Source: Oryzias latipes (taxonomy: Eukaryota > Chordata > Actinopteri > Beloniformes > Adrianichthyidae). Taken from it: a DNA stretch of 64,000 nucleotides. The translations under genes and the position numbers were made by a program. Where the stretch lies: assembly GCF_002234675.1 (NCBI RefSeq), contig NC_019876.2:22614398-22678397 (forward strand), in the 5' to 3' direction. The notes under the pieces were generated by a model, which had not been told where the DNA came from, did not search any database, and saw nothing but the letters and a program-made list of their open reading frames with translations. Positions 10,007-21,800 of the stretch are shown piece by piece. The stretch's first letter is position 1. Each line of letters begins with the position of its first letter.

Positions 10007-11639
10007 TCACTTTGAACAGAAAAAGTTGAACTTCTCCTCATCATGTTTCTTGAACCACTTGTGTTCTCCTCCTGTCTCCATGGCTCCTGACATGTCACAC
10101 TCATTCCCCTGTCCAGGTGAGGCCCAGTTCTTATAGTGGACCACCTCATCACTGACCCAGAACCAGAACCCCAGAGTGCAGGTGTAGCGCAGTCCAGTCC
10201 ACACAAAGGGAGAGGAGGCATTCTTGGTTTTCTCCTGGACCCATCTCTGTTCATCCATGTTAGTGATGGTGACCAGGTCATGGTGGTGATGTCTGCAGTA
10301 ATATAAGGCCTCCTCCCAGGTCCTGTTCTCTTTGATCAGGATCACATGATCTGATGAAAGGTAAACGGGAAAAAGCTGCATTTTAAAGCTTCAAAAAGAT
10401 TTTTTTAATCCATGTGAAAAATGACAGCAGTGAGAATAAATTAACTATTTTTAGAATAAATATCTTCCTCTTTAATGAAGAAAACAAAAAAATGTAAAAA
10501 GACTCTGAACTGTAAGACAATCAAGTGTCAGTTTGATGGAGATAATGTAAATAACAATTATGTTTATAGATTAGATTAGGTTTAACTATATTGTCACTGC
10601 ACATGTGTGTACGTCAAAAATATACCAGAGAAGATCTCACCTTTATAACAAATAAAAGGTCTATTCTCACTACAGTCATCTGTGCTCCACATGCCCTTGT
10701 TTGTTAAAACAGCACAACTTTTATCCCTGTCACTCTGTGGATCCCAGTATCTGAAGGAGAAGCTGCTTTCATTTGACCACGCCCACATGTCACTAAACAG
10801 ACCAATGAAAACACGGGTTGCAGTGTTGCTCAGCTTCCCCTTCATGTTATCAGTCCAAGTTTTGTTTAACTGATCCAGCTGCTGTCGTCCGCTGATCAGG
10901 TCTGTGTGATTCTCTCTGCAGTAACGCTGAGCGTTGGTCCAGTTCAGAGGCGTCTCTATTAGATGGAATTTCTGAGTTTTATTAGTTTCTGTGGAACAAA
11001 CACAGAAACGTCATGTTTGCATTGGGATTTTCAGCTGTTTTAGTAAACAATAACTGTTGTTTTATCACACTGGACATGTCTGTGTTTGATTCTGATGATT
11101 AGGAAAAAAAAAGATAACTTAACTCACCATTGTAGCAGATAAAACGTTGGTCCATGGTGCAGTACTGGTAATCATCAACCCAGGTCAGGTTCTCCCTTAA
11201 ATATACACACAGCTCACTTTGATGATTATTTGGTTCACCATAACTCCAATATGCCTCCTCCTTAATGAAGCTCAGTCCAGGTAGAGACCAGTGCCATTTC
11301 TTATTGCTGTTTGTGTATTTTTCAAACCAATCCAAGCTGGTCTTTGTTTTGCTGTTTTAAGTTTCTTAACATCAGTCATGTTGGTCACTGTGGCCAAGTC
11401 AGTGTGATTCTTCCTGCAGTATTCCTGAGCTTCAGTCCAAGTCATTAAATACTCAATGTATTTATATTCATACATGTAACATTTAATGAAACACAGCTGA
11501 CCTGAAACAAACAAAACAAACAACATGTTGAGATTTATTATTTATGAAGCTTTGTGTTGATTTCAGCTACAGCCTCCAACAGTAAAGCTGCTGCTGTCCA
11601 CATACCCATCAGAGGGATCAGGATCAGACTCCACTGCAT
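10007..11639 (-). CDS. CTL-1: secreted three-CTLD C-type lectin, frameshifted copy
   Basis: Exons run 11639-11606 (MQWSLILIPLMG, signal peptide), 11501-11128 (CTLD1), 10988-10641 (CTLD2) and 10350-10007 (CTLD3 and TGA stop). All introns are phase 1 with GT/AG ends. CTLD1 has WTEAQEYCRKNHTDLATV, EPN and WVDD. CTLD2 has CRENHTDLISG, FIGLFSD and WSTDDC but no EPN. CTLD3 has WEEALYYC, a HHHH run, FVWTGL and ends FFCSK. There is no membrane anchor, so a secreted protein is expected, of the fish 'macrophage mannose receptor-like' type. Against CTL-3, exon 2 is 374 nt instead of 378: one codon is lost, and one T is missing from a T run at about 11318-11322. The missing T shifts the frame in mid-CTLD1, so this is a recent pseudogene or a sequencing error. 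Confidence 0.82.
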
Positions 11640-11894
11640 CTTTGCTTCGTCCGCTCAAACTCTTCTTTAACTTCAACTCTGAACATCTGCAGGATGAAGA
11701 ATCCTGTTTAAACTCCGCAGAAACTCTCACAGGTATTTTTAACATAATGAAATCCAAACACTTTATCCATTTCAATTGTAAAAAAAAAACAGTATTTATA
11801 CAGATTAGTCCTTTCCAAAAAAATCACAAATCAAATTACTGATAATTAATCCTTAAATGTAAATCTTTAAAGTAACTTGAAGGATAAACTGACC
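11640..11894 (-). other. CTL-1 5' UTR, intron and upstream exon end
   Basis: The ATG exon begins at 11686 after CCTGCAG. A first non-coding exon ends at 11894 with donor ACG|GTCAGT. In this copy the ATG exon opens with an upstream ATG at 11686. It starts a 20-codon frame that overlaps the true start out of frame and ends at 11624. CTL-3 lacks this ATG. Confidence 0.6.
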
Positions 11895-12150
11895 GTGGGT
11901 GATGTCCTCACTGTGATGATGAACCTTCTGTCTTCAGTCTGATCTGCTGCAGCAGAAAAGACTGCAGTGAGCCACTGATGTGTCTGCATTTGAATATTCA
12001 GGAGAGACAAACGTTCGATCTGATATTTTCACTAACTTAACATTTCTGTCAGAAACAAGAATCTGTTTTTGGATGAAGACAACCGGGAAACAGAGCTGCA
12101 GCCAAAAGACATGCAAATATTTGCTCCTTCTTCCTGTTTGAGGTCAGAGC
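11895..12150 (-). promoter_or_regulatory. CTL-1 promoter block with octamer
   Basis: This block recurs at 49830-50060, 17240-17450 and 23870-24080. Conserved pieces are GTCTGCATTTGAATATTCA, ACAGAGCTGCAGCC and ACATGCAAAT. The octamer ATGCAAAT is at 12111-12118, which reads ATTTGCAT in gene orientation. The block is more strongly retained than the surrounding introns, and two copies survive without their gene, so it defines the upstream unit of this CTL type. The transcription start is not mapped. Confidence 0.55.
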
Positions 12151-12660
12151 TGTGGATGAACTTCAACTATAAACCATTTTAATTCTATAAAGTTCATTTG
12201 TAAAAAAATAAAATAAAATGAAAAAGAGCTATCATGCAGCTGCACCACTGTTTTCAGAAAAAAGGAGACACAAAATGACTTTATTTTCTAAATCCATTTG
12301 AACACCCAGCTACCTCCATCCCATCATGAACACAGTGTTGCTCCTGAAGGTTTCTAACAGCACAGGCCACCTTCAGCTTCTCGTCCACACCATCCTCCTC
12401 ACCTCACCCCCTCTGCAGAACCGTCATGTGCAGATGTCTTAGTTAGGATTCTTAATCCAGTGAACATGAACAAGGAAATAAAAACTTAAAACATAACTGC
12501 TTTACCAAGTCTGTTTCTTTCGATTCTTTCATCAAGTATCAACTTAATTGTTTTGCTCCTCCTTATGGAAATAAAGCAGGAAAAAAAAAAAAAAAAAAAA
12601 AGATTATAATGTATTTTTGAAAATATTTTTTCCTCATATGATTCTTCTTTTTAATAAGGA

Positions 12661-13134
12661 AAATGATAGAACATTTCTTTTTTTATGCATTTGTATTGTA
12701 TTTGTATTTATTGACAGTTTTAGTTGGTTATGAAACGTTTCTGCTATGTCTTCCAAAGTCAGTTTAGCACAGTTTAATGTCTTAATAATAAAAAACAAAA
12801 ACAAAAAAATTTCATCCCAAAATGTAGTAGTTAGTGGAAACACATCAGAGAGTGTACAGAAGAAAACAAGATGGTCCCGTTGTTTGTAGCAAGCTGTCAA
12901 CCTCTGCTGTTCTTACTTTAAATTTTGTTTTTATTCTCTGTTGAAGGGACGCCTCATCACCTGACGTCTCAACATTTGTGTTTTTGTGAATAATTTGGAG
13001 CTTTCTGCTTCCAGACATCAATCAAAGACACCGCAGGCATTTCTGACACCTTTTCCTCCGCACCTGGTACACTTCATTTGCTCTTTACTTCTCACACTCA
13101 CACACGTCGTGTGCGTAATACACTGAAAAGAACT
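12661..13134. other. Gene-free stretch
   Basis: AT-rich; a 20-base poly-A run lies just before it at 12581-12601. Nothing else recognisable. Confidence 0.5.
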
Positions 13135-14663
13135 TACCGTAAATTCCGGACTATAAAGCGCACCCGATTACAAGCCGCACCCACCCATTTTCACGTGTTT
13201 AACTACTTTTATACATACACAAGCCGCGTTGGAGTACAAGCCGCATGTATAAGGCAACATTGTCATCCAGACAAATCCCGTCCTGACTCCCAGAGTAAGT
13301 GTGATTCATTAGCACACTGTGGGTGGAGTCAACTTTGCCTCAGGCTCATGTATTTGAGTATATCTACGTCTGTCAAACAGCATGGAGCTCTATTCTGTTC
13401 ACAAGTTCCTCAGTAATGGTTTTTTTATTTCATTTTATTTTTTTTTACTTATTGACAATCTAGGTATCATACATAAAATTACAAACAGTAACCATATAAT
13501 CAACATTATATCCCTCAGTTATGATGAGGAAATTTACAGGAGGGGCTAAAGGCGGGGCCAATGCCCGGCTCGCCACACTGTTGTACGTGTTTAAGAATGA
13601 GCAAGTATCAGCAGTGCATGGAGGGGTGAACGGGAACAGCTCTCCTTCCGCTTGTGTCGCGGCAGCGTTATGGGAGTAACAGGGCTGGTTAAAAAAACAC
13701 ACCAGTAAAATAAAGCAGCGGCGACTGAAAAGCGCGCGCCTCAGCGCGGCGCGTGCGTCAGAAGTTTCCTTCCACAACAAACACTGTTGCTCCGCGGACG
13801 CCTCTGCGATCCCGCGCGCTCCTTGTCTCCCTTTCCTATCTACTCCGACAGCTCTGGCCAGGGCGGCTCCAAGGAGGAGCGCTTCGTCCCCATTGCGCCG
13901 GTGGACGGAGCAAATCGTGTCTGTGCAGAGCAATCGGACTTAATACTGTACGTTTTGTGTATGAGGGGCGGATGCGATGTTACGTGTGGGAGCATTCAGA
14001 CTGCCATCGGCCCCGCAGCTCACACGACACGCAGTCTCCAGCTCACACGGAGGCTGTGAGCGTTTCAATGCAAAACTCCGCTCAGTCCTTAGAAACCGTT
14101 AAAACGATCACGTCAATTTGTGTTTCCAGTCGTGTCCCGACAAAATAAAGGTTGATGTTATTCCCACATATTTACGTGCACCCAGCCGAGTCACAATGAC
14201 TCAGAGTTAAATTCACTCCTGAGCATGCGCTGTTCTCTCCGTCACGCAGCTGACCGGCTTTTCCAAACCCGTTGGTGATGGTGGATTTTTTCACGCTGCT
14301 TTTAACGATTGCTTTTAACTTGAAAGCTTCATCATATTGTAGTGGCGATCACGTGCACGTTGGGTCTAATGGCACCAAAGGATTCTGGGATGCGGCCGGG
14401 CATGCGTGTTTCGTTTTGTTGAACCATGACTGAAGTGTCTAAGACCTGAAGTGAAGTGTGTCCATGCTGTTTGGCTGCTTAGAGGTGTGTTGAAAAACAA
14501 ATGACTTGTGCTTGGTGTTAGAGAATTCAAACCATTCACTGAGTCCGAAAATACGTACATGGCTGCCGCCAATTAAATCCATAAATTAGCCGCGTCACTG
14601 AATAAGCCGCACGGCTGTAAGCGCAGGAAAAAAGTAGCGGCTTATAGTCCGGAAATTACGGTA
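13135..14663. mobile_element. 1.5-kb inverted-repeat DNA element (TACCGTAAATTCCGGACTAT ends)
   Basis: The left end TACCGTAAATTCCGGACTAT is mirrored at the right by ATAGTCCGGAAATTACGGTA, with one mismatch over about 20 bp. Subterminal ACAAGCCGCAC motifs occur on both sides as direct and inverted copies. The interior is unusually GC-rich (about 13530-14330) and carries overlapping open frames on both strands with no recognised domain. I therefore read it as a non-autonomous element, possibly with captured promoter-like DNA. The superfamily is not assigned and target duplications are unclear. Confidence 0.7.
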
Positions 14664-15873
14664 CTCGCCAGGGTTTTAGTCATGATGCATATAAATTGTT
14701 TAGAAATTGCATAATTATTTTAGACAGCAGGAAAAATAATTACATTGGGTAAATCTAACCTCACTACCCTTTGGGTTTTAGTGACAAAGAAAATTAAGTA
14801 AAATGTACCCAAAAATTTGGTGAAATTACACCCCTTAAAACTAAATTAAAAAGATAAAATGTATTTTGGTGCATTCTTTAAATGTCTGAATAATGTAAAA
14901 TGTATTAATTAGTATCTAAAACGAATTAAAAGTAAATTTGAACCACAGTACCTAATTTTTGTCAGCAACAATTACAACATATACAAAAAAGATCAAATCT
15001 AAGTTCAAGATTGAAAAAAAATCTTTAAAACTATAATAAGATCATTTGTAAAATAAATAATTGATAAAGTACAAATGTGACATGAATGCACAGAACATTT
15101 TCAACAAATTTGACCGAATTTTTAAACAGTCTGCACAATAGGAATGACATCACGCTCTCTTTGGTCTGCACCGGTCTGTTTAGAGTGCTTTCTCATCTAC
15201 GCGCCCCTTTGGGAGAGTTTGCCATATGCTAGCTCGGATTGCAGACAGGTTTAAAGCGAAGTAAAGCGAAAGCAACCTAAAGAATAGCGTTTAGGCCATC
15301 AAAAGCACATTTTTTTCATTTTAAGAGTCAGGCGCAAAACGTGAATAAAAAGGCTAACGCTGACACAGTTTTAGTTGGCTGCTATAGTGTTGTGGTTAGG
15401 ATAGCAGCACTGTGTATTTTTCTCATGCAGGACATGTTTGTTAGACTCAAAGGCGTACACAGCCAATTCTTCGTGTTTATCTATTTCTTTTGCTGACTTT
15501 TAGTGATAATATTCTTTTTATTGTAGTTAGTGTTTCTTTCTTTATCTTCTTTTCTTTTTTTAATTTTATTTTTTCCAAATATGTTTTTTTTTAATAAAGT
15601 ATTAACAGCATTTTTGTCGCTCACAATAAAAAAAAAAGTTTTTTGTAGTCCTCAAATGACCAAACCAACACATTGTTACAACAGAACCACTTAATTCCTA
15701 TTTAAAGATTGTGACAAATCCATGGATAAACAAATCTTTCGTTAGAAATCCATCTCTGCACTGAAGAGGACTGATTACACTTAAACTTGTAATTTTATCA
15801 TAAAAAATACTTCGGTTCAAACCTCAGAACTGCTATCCTGATGCGCAGCTAAATTACTTAATACACATTACTT
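14664..15873. other. Gene-free AT-rich stretch
   Basis: No open frame above background and no recognised repeat. T-rich runs lie at 15530-15600. Confidence 0.5.
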
Positions 15874-15876
15874 CAT

Positions 15877-15943
<67 letters not shown>

Positions 15944-15945
15944 TT
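15874..15945. repeat. (TTTA)n microsatellite
   Basis: About 17 ATTT units without interruption. Confidence 0.95.
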
Positions 15946-15949
15946 GTCC

Positions 15950-16140
15950 TGTCCAGATAAATGAACACGCAGATTGCAGCTGAGTGCCTCTTGTTCTGCT
16001 TTTACAATCAGGGTTGCTTGTTACGCTTCGAGTGCGTTCATATAAATGGATGTGTGAATGGGACTGTGACTGTAAAGTGCTTTGGGCCTTCAAAGGAGGT
16101 AGAAACGTGCTGTAGAAGTATACAACATTTACCATTTAAT
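15950..16140 (+). repeat. LINE/SINE 3' tail
   Basis: GTGACTGTAAAGTGCTTTGG followed by GCCTTCAAAGGAGGTAGAAA and ending near CATTTACCA is the tail shape of L2-mobilised fish repeats (a 'TGTAAAGCGCTTTGG' core). Confidence 0.55.
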
Positions 16141-17069
16141 AGATAGCACAAATAAATCTAGTCAAAGCAATAGAAAAATATATCAAAAGAATCTGCTGCC
16201 CTGGAGCTGAACTCACAACTTCTGCAGTAGAAAAATACAAACTGCGGTAACAACTATGCTATAGCAAGTAACTAATGTTTTTTTACTCAAACAAAACAGC
16301 GTTTTGAACGTGCTGTTTTGAACAGACTTTTTTGAACTCACTGATGTTATGAACGCACTGGAATGACGTTTCTGCGACACGGTTTTGTGCACAATAAAAG
16401 ACTGCTTTTGACGTCCATCTTGGGACAACACAAAATGGTGTAAATTACGTGCTACTTTTAAAACATGCATACAAAATGGTAACTTGTGATGGCCATACCG
16501 CTGTTCTTTACGCCTCTTTTCCTGTGGATTTATGATACTTTTTGGCTGCCATAGAACCTGGCCATGCTCCATGATTTGCAGAAGTTTCCAAGATCTCCCC
16601 GACTTATGGCCCGTGGGGCCCTGGCGTCTGTCCCTTCATTTTACTCGTAGAGAGTTCCTCTCGGTATGACTCACCCCGGCTGGCTGCCTTGAATCTGTCA
16701 ACTTTCTGCATCAAGACAATTGACTGTTCTAATATCAATGATTAAGATAGACGAACAGAAAAATGGCATCAGCAGCTCCAGGCACAAATTAAGGGTCAAA
16801 ATCAATTTAAATGTGAATGGATTTACCATCAATTATTGTTTGATTATCTTGCAAGAAATTTATGGAATCTGGAAAACTTCACCTGCACTGTTCACTACCC
16901 AGGTATTTATCTCTGAGTCACACTGGTTTTTTTTGGATAAATATTTATTGAAACAATTTTAGGTCAGTGAATTGGATCAAATCGGCTTGTTTAAATGAAG
17001 CAAAATAAACAGAGTCATTTTTGCTGGCACAACTTATGATATGGATTGAATTATTGTTAAAATTAATTG
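16141..17069. other. No gene recognised
   Basis: A minus-strand 119-codon frame at 16213-16572 has no recognised domain and no supporting context. The sequence next to the orphan promoter at 17070 is not CTL-like, so the downstream part of that gene is gone. Confidence 0.4.
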
Positions 17070-17470
17070 TCACATCCTTTTTTCTTTATCTTCAACTCTG
17101 AACTTCTGCAGGAAAAAGACTTCTGAATAAACTCTTCAGAAACTCTCTAATAGGTTTTATTAACAACAATATTATTTCAACTGTAATGCATGTGTGTAAA
17201 ACAGCGTTTAGTTTATTCTAATGTATATAAAAATCTAGTATAAACAAAACAGACTGTAGTGAGCCACCGATCTGTCTGCATTTGAATATTCAAAAAGGAA
17301 AAAGCTTCTATCTGATGCAAACAGAGTTTTCACAAACTAAATGTTGTAATTGGAAACAAGAATCTGTATTATTACGCAGAGAAAACAGAGAACAGAGCTG
17401 CAGCCAGAAGACATGCAAATAGTTTTTCCTCTTTCCAGTTAAAGGTCACAGCTATGAACTACCTTTTCAT
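17070..17470 (-). promoter_or_regulatory. Orphan CTL promoter and 5' UTR remnant (copy A side)
   Basis: CTTCAACTCTGAACTTCTGC and CTTCAGAAACTCTC (17090-17150) match the 5' UTR exon of CTL-1 and CTL-3. 17240-17450 matches their promoter block, including GCATTTGAATATTCA and the octamer ATGCAAAT at 17413-17420. No signal-peptide or CTLD exon follows on the minus-strand side (below 17070), so this is the upstream end of a deleted minus-strand CTL gene. Confidence 0.7.
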
Positions 17471-18689
17471 AATTGTGAACTTACTGACTCTGCATCTTGA
17501 TTTGAGTAAATACAACATGTACAGTAGTCTAGACAGACAAATCTAGTTTTAATTTCTAGATGTTGACCAATAAAATCGGCCAATAGTTGGTATTTTCTCA
17601 TTTTTCAGATGGACAACCTTATCAATCCAATGAGAATGAGATTATTTTAAAACTTGTTTATCTGGCCCAATTGTAGCTATATTATTTCTCCACCATTGTC
17701 CCACCCACAGCACCATCTGATTGTTTTCACAGGCCACCAGCACAGCACAGCAGTTTTCAGCTTGAAGAAGCTACAGAGTGTACCCACACGACACATGTTG
17801 GAGGTACGGTAAAAGGTGTTCCAGAAATTGGAATAAACGCCCCAGTCTACATCTTAAAACTATCAGTAGAAATACTTACTAAGAGCAGAAAATCATAACT
17901 GTCATACTGCAAACATTAGAAGCAGCTCCTCTAGCTTGTAGCATCTTCCATCAGAAAACTATCTGACAATGTAGATATGAAAAGATTTAGGGATGGTATT
18001 AGCATTACAATTGAATATACACAAATTTCACCGCTCATCGTCACAGCGTCAAACTCATAATTTCACTTGCCTTGCCTTCTGCATTTTGACTGAAGCTCCG
18101 TGCACATTCTCGCCTCACCCATTTTCATATAAGGTCGCCTACAATTGGTAGATAGGTAAAGGGATTGGCTATAATTACTGTATATAGCACAACTAAATAG
18201 AATACAATTGCTTTATATGTCTGAAAATCTTATGGAAATTACGCAGCTAAGTAAAGCATCAAAATCTGTCTTATTGTGCCATATTAGTAGAACCGTATAC
18301 GGCGGTATCGGTACCGACTTAGTACAATCCTTATGTGAACCTGAGGGATTTATATGGGTGTCAAAACTTGCGGAAAATGTTGAACCACTTCTTGAATCAC
18401 TTATGTGGTACAGCTGGGCAGCAAAACTTACGACGTGATCATTTTCTGCTTCTCCCCTAAATGAAACAATTCAAGATATGTGCTTTGAGGAAACGCCCCC
18501 TCCTGCCCTCAGCTCCCACTTTAAAGCCTCGATACAGAACGTCACATCAGTATTTCAGATTCATTGTGTATAGAAGCTGTCTATGATAGTTTTGTGTAAA
18601 GAGCGGCTGGATAATGTTCAAGACACAATCATCTTCAAGCAAGCTGCCTAAATGCTGTCATAATTTAAGATGATTTGAACACTAAGTGC

Positions 18690-19560
18690 CTTGCAAAAGT
18701 ATTGAACCCCTTGTATATTTGTCCATTTTGTTGCTTTTATAAATCACTTATGGTCGATAAAATTTGTCTTTCCTCACACAAAAATTTAATAGAACCAAAT
18801 CTTCAACAGCAATGTGAAAACAGATTTCATCAACGTAATGTCAATGAAACAAACATAGGAAATGAAATATAATTGTTGGCTTGATTATTTACCCCCTTTT
18901 AAATTTAAGGGTGTAATTTAATAGAGGTCCATCCAATTAGTGCCAATATTCTCACAATTAGTAGGTTGAAGATTACCTGAGTGTTAAAAAAATACCAGTC
19001 TATGAAGGGTCCAGACACTGGTGAAGTGGCATTCATGGCTACCATTTCACCATGAAGACAGAGGAAGACTCCAAGCAACTCAGAGAATGGGTTGTTGAAA
19101 GGTACAAGTTGGGGGACGGATACAAAAGAAAATTCCAGGGCATTGAAATCCCCTGAAGTTCAGTAAAATCAATCATCAAGAAATGGAAAGAATATGACAC
19201 ACGTGGGAATCTGCCTCTTACAGGCCGTCCTCATAAACTGAGTGACCGTGCAAGTAGGAAACTTGTGAGAGAGGCCACCAAGACCCTTACGACTACTTGG
19301 AAGGAGACGAGAGAGACAGTGCATGTAGCAACTGCTACCCAGGCTCTTAAGGGGTCAAAGCCTGAAGGGAGAGTGGGAATAAGAAAGCCGCTGTTGAAGA
19401 AAATACAAATTAGAACTCAACTAGAATTCACCAAAAGTGGAAGACTCCATCATCAAGTGGAAGAAGATTGTTTGATCTGATAAGACCAAAATTGAGCTTT
19501 TTGGCTACCAGACAATACGATATGATGTGACAAGTTTATTTTGGAAATAAGACCATTCTA
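18690..19560 (+). pseudogene. Tc1-like transposon remnant, internally deleted (copy A)
   Basis: The left part has the AGTGCCTTGCAAAAGTATTG start seen in fish Tc1 elements. The coding traces read EWVVERYKLGDGYKR, then SIIKKWKEYDTRGNLP and GRPHKLSDRASRKLVREATK, which is the paired helix-turn-helix part of a Tc1 transposase. After RKPLLKK the frame jumps to remnants of the first catalytic Asp region (KIELFG-like at 19490). The rest is missing. Confidence 0.75.
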
Positions 19561-20765
19561 AATTTAAAGCAAAGTTGTTAGAAACAATATTTTAAACTGT
19601 ATTGCTTGTTATCTAGACAGTCATGCATAGTTAGAAAACATGACAATCTGTTGGATTAAAACTAGTCCAGTAGTATTTTCAGAAAATCTCCAGAATTGAG
19701 ATGATCAGGTAACTGAAGGTAAACAGGCTGCATGCAAAAAAAAACTGTGCCTTCCTATACAGAAAGTGTGTAGAAATGCACATCAACTTCAAACACTATG
19801 AGACTGTTTGTCTGTCATAGATGTTTTATAGATTTTTAAAAGATGTTTAACTTGTGGTAACAGTTATGCAATGCTAGCACAGTCTGAAGCCCTGCTATTG
19901 ACAAATTCCAATTAAATAAATCTCTTTTTTTACTCACCTTCTGTTATCCTCTTAACACAGTGGCCTCCCCTGGTAATCTTTAAGCACGCAACAGAAAACT
20001 TAAAGAGGAAATTTTCGTTAGTTCCATTACTGCATGTATGACTCCAAGGTTGTGCTAAAGCTAACTGAAGAAAGAAGGTCACAGGCCTCCATAGCTCATA
20101 TTTCTAAGATTAGAGTCAAAATTCTAAGATTATAGTCGGAATTCTGAGATTAGAGTCAGAATTTTCAATGCCCTTTTTTTTGTCTTTCTCCATGGCCCTA
20201 ATCCTCCTCTGTAATTTCTCAATACGAGTATATAGGATTTTGGCTTCTTGAAACCAGCGGGTAATTCCTATTCGGAACATTAGAGAGCAGGGGTTGAGCT
20301 GTCCATTATTCTCACAGTCTGTGCTTCCCCCAAGGCTTTGCACCTTGTTAGACTCATAAATGAGGAGCTTCCTGGTTCAGGTGGTTTGCATGGCTCTGGG
20401 TAGATGTGGACTCAATGTTAAGAAAATGATTTACATTTCAGGAAACAAGATCAACAGATCAACTTTAAAAGAGCCATTGATGGATTTGCAAGAAGAATAT
20501 AAAGACAGGTGTGTACTTCAACGGGTTTGACCCCCAACGTTTTTAGAAGCCATTTCTATTAGTCCATTAAGAAGTTATGAGGATGTGTTTATATCCTGAG
20601 GATAAATAGTGTGAGGAATGTGCAACTGGTATGTTCTTCTTGGTTTTCCTTTTTTCAGAGTCGTAATTGTTTCATCTAATAATTATCCTCAGTTATCTTC
20701 AATTAATCATCCTCAGTGTATTTTGGTTTCTTCTTTTGTTTTTTTTGTTTTTTTGCTGTGCCTTA

Positions 20766-21800
20766 CAGGGCTCCAGACTAACTTTTTTCACTAGGAGCAC
20801 TGTGGCCCCTAACTGAAAATTTTAGGGGCACAACCAGAAAATTTAGGGGCGCATACCGTAAATCAACATGCTAACCAAATCTATTGATTTCCACTGTATT
20901 ACCAATAAATACTTCAATAATAGATGCAGAAATTACAATGTGCTTTTTCAAATTCAGTGTCACATTTTATTCTGCACTTTTGAAGATGCAACAACAAGGT
21001 AAACTGACAAAAGCATCGCTGTCATGACAGTACAAATGAGTAAAGAAAACGGATGGAAATGTATGTTGGTGACACCAAATAGGTGCAGCCAAGATGCACA
21101 ATAAGTGTGTTTGAGATCACCCAGGTGAACTCAACGCTGCACAGATCACCTGGTGTGTGACATATATTTTTGTTTTTGCTCCAACTTCACCTGTCAATCA
21201 TCACAAAAATATCAGAAGAAAGGGGTGGGAGCAAGGGGCAAACCTACCCGGACACAGCTGAAAATTTAGTACTGAACTGACTGAAAGCAGCCCTACAGAC
21301 TACAAAACAATGCATTATGGGACATGTGTCCTGGTGGTTTTTGTAGTTGAGTGATTAATTAAAATAATTTAAAATACCAATTCATTAAAAAAAGGCTACA
21401 TACATTACAAAACATTAAAATAATCGTAAAATATGTAATAACACAGATCATACTAAGGGGGAGAAGAATATTAAAACTAAATTGAATGTTAAGGACAACT
21501 CCAATTTCCTGTTCCCCTTTAGTCTTGCTGTAGATTCGCCTTCATCTCACAGCCCCCCCCCCCCCCCCCCCCCTTTCTGGTCTTGCCAACGATCCAGGCG
21601 AGATTGTTGCATTTTCCACACATATTTTCAGTGTGTCTAAAACTAATGTTGTTTCTGCTCGAGCGTGTTTAAAGTTCAAGCCCCGTTAGCTGTCACGCAT
21701 GTAGGTGTGGGACATTTATTCTCCTCAGCTGCCCCGACTCCCGCAGGAGCGGTGTGCTGCCGTAACAGCCGTGCATAAACCGTATGATGCGCCGCCGTAA
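20766..21800 (+). mobile_element. hAT-like element fragment present only in copy A
   Basis: It starts CAGGGCTCCAGACTAAC, a hAT-like terminus, exactly where copies A and B diverge. The interior contains the AGGGGC(G/A)CA-type motif pairs near 20820-20850 and a 21-C homopolymer at 21553-21573. The right inverted end was not found. Copy B has an unrelated 80-bp stretch (27399-27480) at this place, so an insertion and a deletion are both needed. Confidence 0.5.
21553..21573. repeat. Poly-C tract
   Basis: 21 consecutive C. Confidence 0.95.

Larger units (their letters stand above)
8460..12660 (-). repeat. Segmental duplication block carrying CTL-1 (paralogue of 47170-50730)
   Basis: Flanks, introns and upstream region match the block at 47170-50730 as well as the exons do. 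Examples are TACTTACATGA(T/A)TG(G/A)CTTTTACATT at 8493 versus 47203, and the matching sequence near 12390-12450 versus 50430-50490. This copy has an extra insertion at about 9190-9840 that includes a tRNA-related repeat. The duplication copied a whole gene with its promoter, in the same orientation. Confidence 0.85.

Noticed and set aside
11563..11775. Minus-strand 70-codon frame (and 49469-49741)
   Set aside because: A shadow of the signal-peptide exon in another frame. The MQWSLILIPLMG frame splices correctly to CTLD1.
13460..14148. Long frames on both strands of the GC-rich element
   Set aside because: GC richness alone gives long frames; they overlap antisense and no domain is recognised.
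18208..18438. 75-76-codon frame repeated at 24842-25072, nearly identical
   Set aside because: It is conserved only because it lies in the tandem duplication. It starts at a non-ATG codon, has more amino-acid-changing than silent differences by eye, and has no recognised domain.
20116..20343. Minus-strand 75-codon frame repeated at 26749-26976
   Set aside because: Identical because of the duplication. It overlaps simple TCTAAGATTAGAGTC-type repeats.
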